This document shows positions 62,326-64,000 of a DNA stretch of 64,000 bases, in pieces (within the stretch, counting starts at the first letter, position 1; every line of letters starts with the position of its first letter). Both the position numbers and the translations under genes were made by a program. Below the pieces are notes generated by a model. It saw nothing but the letters and a program-made list of their open reading frames with translations. It was not told where the DNA came from and did not search any database. The DNA is from DASZHJ01 sp035604335 (lineage in GTDB: Bacteria; Pseudomonadota; Alphaproteobacteria; ATCC43930; CGMCC-115725): contig DATNIT010000165.1 of the NCBI GenBank assembly GCA_035604335.1, positions 1 through 64,000 on the forward strand. The letters run 5' to 3'.

Positions 62326-62996
62326 CGCCGCGGCTTCGCCCGAGCCTTCTTCTTCGGCTCGTCCAGCGTGATCTTGCCCTTGAAGGCGCAGAGGTCGTTG
62401 ACGACGCACGCGGGGCAGTTCGGCTTGCGCGCCGTGCAGACATAGCGGCCGTGCAGGATGAGCCAGTGGTGCGCGTAAAGCTTGTAATGCGTGGGCACCA
62501 CCTTCTCCAGCCGCGCCTCGACCTTATCGGGCGTCGCGCCGCGCGCGAGACCGGTGCGGTTTCCGACCCGGAAGATGTGGGTGTCGACCGCAATCGTGGG
62601 TTCGGCGAAGGCGACGTTGAGCACCACGTTGGCGGTCTTGCGGCCGACGCCCGGCAGCCGCTGCAGCGCCTCACGCGTGCGGGGCACCTCGCCGCCGTGC
62701 TCGGCGATGAGCATCTCGCTGAGCTTGACGATGTTCTTCGCCTTGGTGCGGTAGAGGCCGATGGTGCGGATGTAGTCCTGCAAGCGCGCCTCGCCGAGCG
62801 CCAGCATCTTCTCGGGCGTGTCCGCGACCTCGAAGAGCGCCGGCGTCGCCTTGTTGACGCTGGCGTCGGTCGCCTGGGCAGAGAGCACGACCGCGACCAG
62901 CAGCGTATACGGGCTGAGGAACTCGAGCTCGCTGCGCGGATCGGGCAGCCGCTCGGCGAGTCGACGAAAGAACTCCTCCACGTGCTCCGGCTTCAT
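62229..62996 (-). CDS. nth: Endonuclease III with repeat-derived tail
   Basis: 255 residues from ATG 62996. Helix-hairpin-helix LQRLPGVGRKTANVVLNVAF with catalytic Asp in TIAVDTHIFRVGNR; Lys in AQATDASVNKA; 4Fe-4S cluster from CTARKPNCPACVVNDLC. A bifunctional DNA glycosylase/AP lyase for oxidised pyrimidines. E. coli Nth has 211 residues; here, after the cluster and a KKKARAKPRR patch, about 32 residues come from palindromic repeat I, replacing the native C-terminus. Confidence 0.95.
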   Translation of the reverse strand: MKPEHVEEFFRRLAERLPDPRSELEFLSPYTLLVAVVLSAQATDASVNKATPALFEVADTPEKMLALGEARLQDYIRTIGLYRTKAKNIVKLSEMLIAEHGGEVPRTREALQRLPGVGRKTANVVLNVAFAEPTIAVDTHIFRVGNRTGLARGATPDKVEARLEKVVPTHYKLYAHHWLILHGRYVCTARKPNCPACVVNDLCAFKGKITLDEPKKKARAKPRRQPPALPSPSRGEGRKRLPGTRGSLRKRISTP

Positions 62997-63094
62997 GATC
63001 GTCGATCTTACCGCGACGGGGGCGATGAACAAGCCGTGACACCGGCGCCGGCCGGCTTTACGCCGGCCGCCCGCGCTCTTAGTGTCACTCGGGC

Positions 63095-63604
63095 ATGGAT
63101 GGTCCCACACCCCCCGAGCTCCAGGCATCGCCGGTATTCTTCGATGCGGTGCTCTATCCCTACCGCAGCTTGCCGCCGCAAGGTTTCTTGATCCTGATGC
63201 TGGTGCTGAGCGCCGTGAGCTTCGCCGCCGGCGTGAGCTTCGTGCTGATGGGGGCGTGGCCAATCGTCGGATATTTCGGGCTCGATGTGCTGCTGGTCTA
63301 TCTCGCCTTCCGCGCGAGCTACCGCAGCGCGCGCACGCACGAGTGGGTCCGGCTCACCGAGGACACGCTGACCGTGGAGCGCGTCGGTCGGCGCGGCGAG
63401 CGGCGGCGCTGGCAATTCCAGCCCTTCTGGCTGCGCGTCGTGCTGGAGGAGCGGGACGAGACCAACCGGCTGGTGCTGACCTCCCACGGCCGCGAGCTCG
63501 TGGTCGGCGGATTTCTGGCGCCCGCCGAGCGCAAGAACCTCGCCGCCGCGCTCAAGGAGGCGCTCGTCCGCTGGCGCCGGCACATCGGCCCCGCGATAAG
63601 CTGA
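63095..63604 (+). CDS. DUF2244 membrane protein
   Basis: 169 residues. FDAVLYPYRSLPPQGFLILM opens the family domain; two membrane helices (ILMLVLSAVSFAAGVSFVLM, IVGYFGLDVLLVYLAF); then EWVRLTEDTLTVERVGRRGE, QFQPFWLRVVLEE and a C-terminal LVVGGFLAPAERKNLAAALK. DUF2244 proteins are widespread in alphaproteobacteria, often near nth and cytochrome genes, with unknown function. Divergent from nth, convergent with dapB. Confidence 0.9.
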   Translation: MDGPTPPELQASPVFFDAVLYPYRSLPPQGFLILMLVLSAVSFAAGVSFVLMGAWPIVGYFGLDVLLVYLAFRASYRSARTHEWVRLTEDTLTVERVGRRGERRRWQFQPFWLRVVLEERDETNRLVLTSHGRELVVGGFLAPAERKNLAAALKEALVRWRRHIGPAIS

Positions 63605-63608
63605 TCCG

Positions 63609-64000
63609 TCAGCGCTTCAGCCCCAGCACATCCGTCATGTCGTAGAGGCCAGGAGACTTGGCCGCGACCCAGCGCGCCGCCCGGATGACGCCGCGGCCGA
63701 AAATCTGCCGGCTGCCGGCGCGGTGCGTGAGCTCGATGCGCTCGCTGGGTCCCGCGAACATCACGGTGTGCTCGCCCGCGACGTCGCCGCCGCGCAACGT
63801 CGCGAACCCGATGTCGCCGACGCGGCGCGGCCCGGTGTGACCGTCGCGCACGCGCTGGCTCTTGGCCCCGAGGTCGACCCGCCGCCCGCGCGCCGCGGCC
63901 TGCCCGAGCGCGAGCGCGGTGCCGGAGGGCGCATCGACCTTGTGGCGGTGATGCATCTCGAGCACCTCGATGTCGAAGTCCTCGCCCAGCACCCGTGCCG
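63609..64000 (-). CDS. dapB: 4-hydroxy-tetrahydrodipicolinate reductase, 3' part
   Basis: About 129 C-terminal residues; the 5' part lies beyond the window. The active-site segment EMHHRHKVDAPSGTALALGQ (proton-donor His and Lys) and the following RGGDVAGEHTVMFAGPSERI are DapB-specific. Reduces the dihydrodipicolinate precursor with NAD(P)H in lysine and diaminopimelate synthesis. The reading is intact to the TGA at 63611-63609. Confidence 0.95.
   Translation of the reverse strand, partial: ARVLGEDFDIEVLEMHHRHKVDAPSGTALALGQAAARGRRVDLGAKSQRVRDGHTGPRRVGDIGFATLRGGDVAGEHTVMFAGPSERIELTHRAGSRQIFGRGVIRAARWVAAKSPGLYDMTDVLGLKR

Overview
The window is high-GC DNA (uniform G/C third positions, GTG starts, ATGA/GTGA stop-start overlaps) from an alphaproteobacterium. 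The PAS_5 (PF07310-type) proteins, DUF2244, bactofilin, SYLF, Flp pilin and the mixed cob/cbi gene set all fit Rhodospirillales/Hyphomicrobiales-like lineages; the sequence alone does not fix a genus. I saw no rRNA, tRNA, CRISPR array, prophage or insertion sequence.

Layout. 1-7 kb: a truncated hypothetical gene diverging from an HTH regulator across an 18-bp palindrome, a MOSC protein, three tandem PAS_5 paralogues, a glycosyltransferase and a GcvT-family protein. 7-16 kb: an exported FGE-like protein, a TonB/TolA-like protein, a phosphotriesterase-family protein with no usual start codon, a Cache protein coupled to a hybrid histidine kinase-type sensor, a cyclase-family hydrolase, a single-domain response regulator and an agmatinase-family enzyme. 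16.2-40.3 kb: a cobalamin (B12) locus headed by a cobalamin riboswitch: cobP, cobW, cobN, cobO, [SYLF gene], cobQ, (cobD reversed), cbiX, [unknown domain fused to CobH], cobL, [ArnT-like glycosyltransferase], cobI, cbiG-cobJ fusion, cobM, (cobK, ankyrin gene and cbiD reversed), cobA, [SCO1], cobB. 40.3-64 kb: ada, ugpB-A-E permease genes, a zinc metallopeptidase, ampG-like transporter, cyclophilin, orphan Flp pilin, two coupled orphan solute-binding proteins, Sel1-type protein, typA, a 1125-residue SAM-cyclase-ATPase-TPR protein, an adenosine kinase-like PfkB kinase, EI24, bactofilin, a small exported protein, nth, DUF2244 and the 3' part of dapB.

The B12 genes cover uroporphyrinogen III to adenosylcobinamide-GDP, but mix the aerobic (cobN, cobH/I/J/L/M/K/B/O/Q) and anaerobic (cbiX, cbiG, cbiD) repertoires; cobG/cobZ, cobF, cobS/cobT chelatase subunits and the lower-ligand/late genes are not in the window.

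The most unusual theme is that the window is studded with palindromic repeats of three kinds. The commonest (C-rich arm, GGGGAGG-type arm; nine copies) lies not only between genes but inside four coding sequences: it forms the C-terminal tails of a glycosyltransferase and of endonuclease III, an internal loop of CobN, and the linker that fuses an unknown protein to CobH. Copies inside genes are mostly read in the frame giving Ser-Pro-Xaa-Arg-Gly-Glu-Gly. A second family (GCGTCCTTCGA...TCGAAGGACGC) supplies the ribosome-binding site of cobN.
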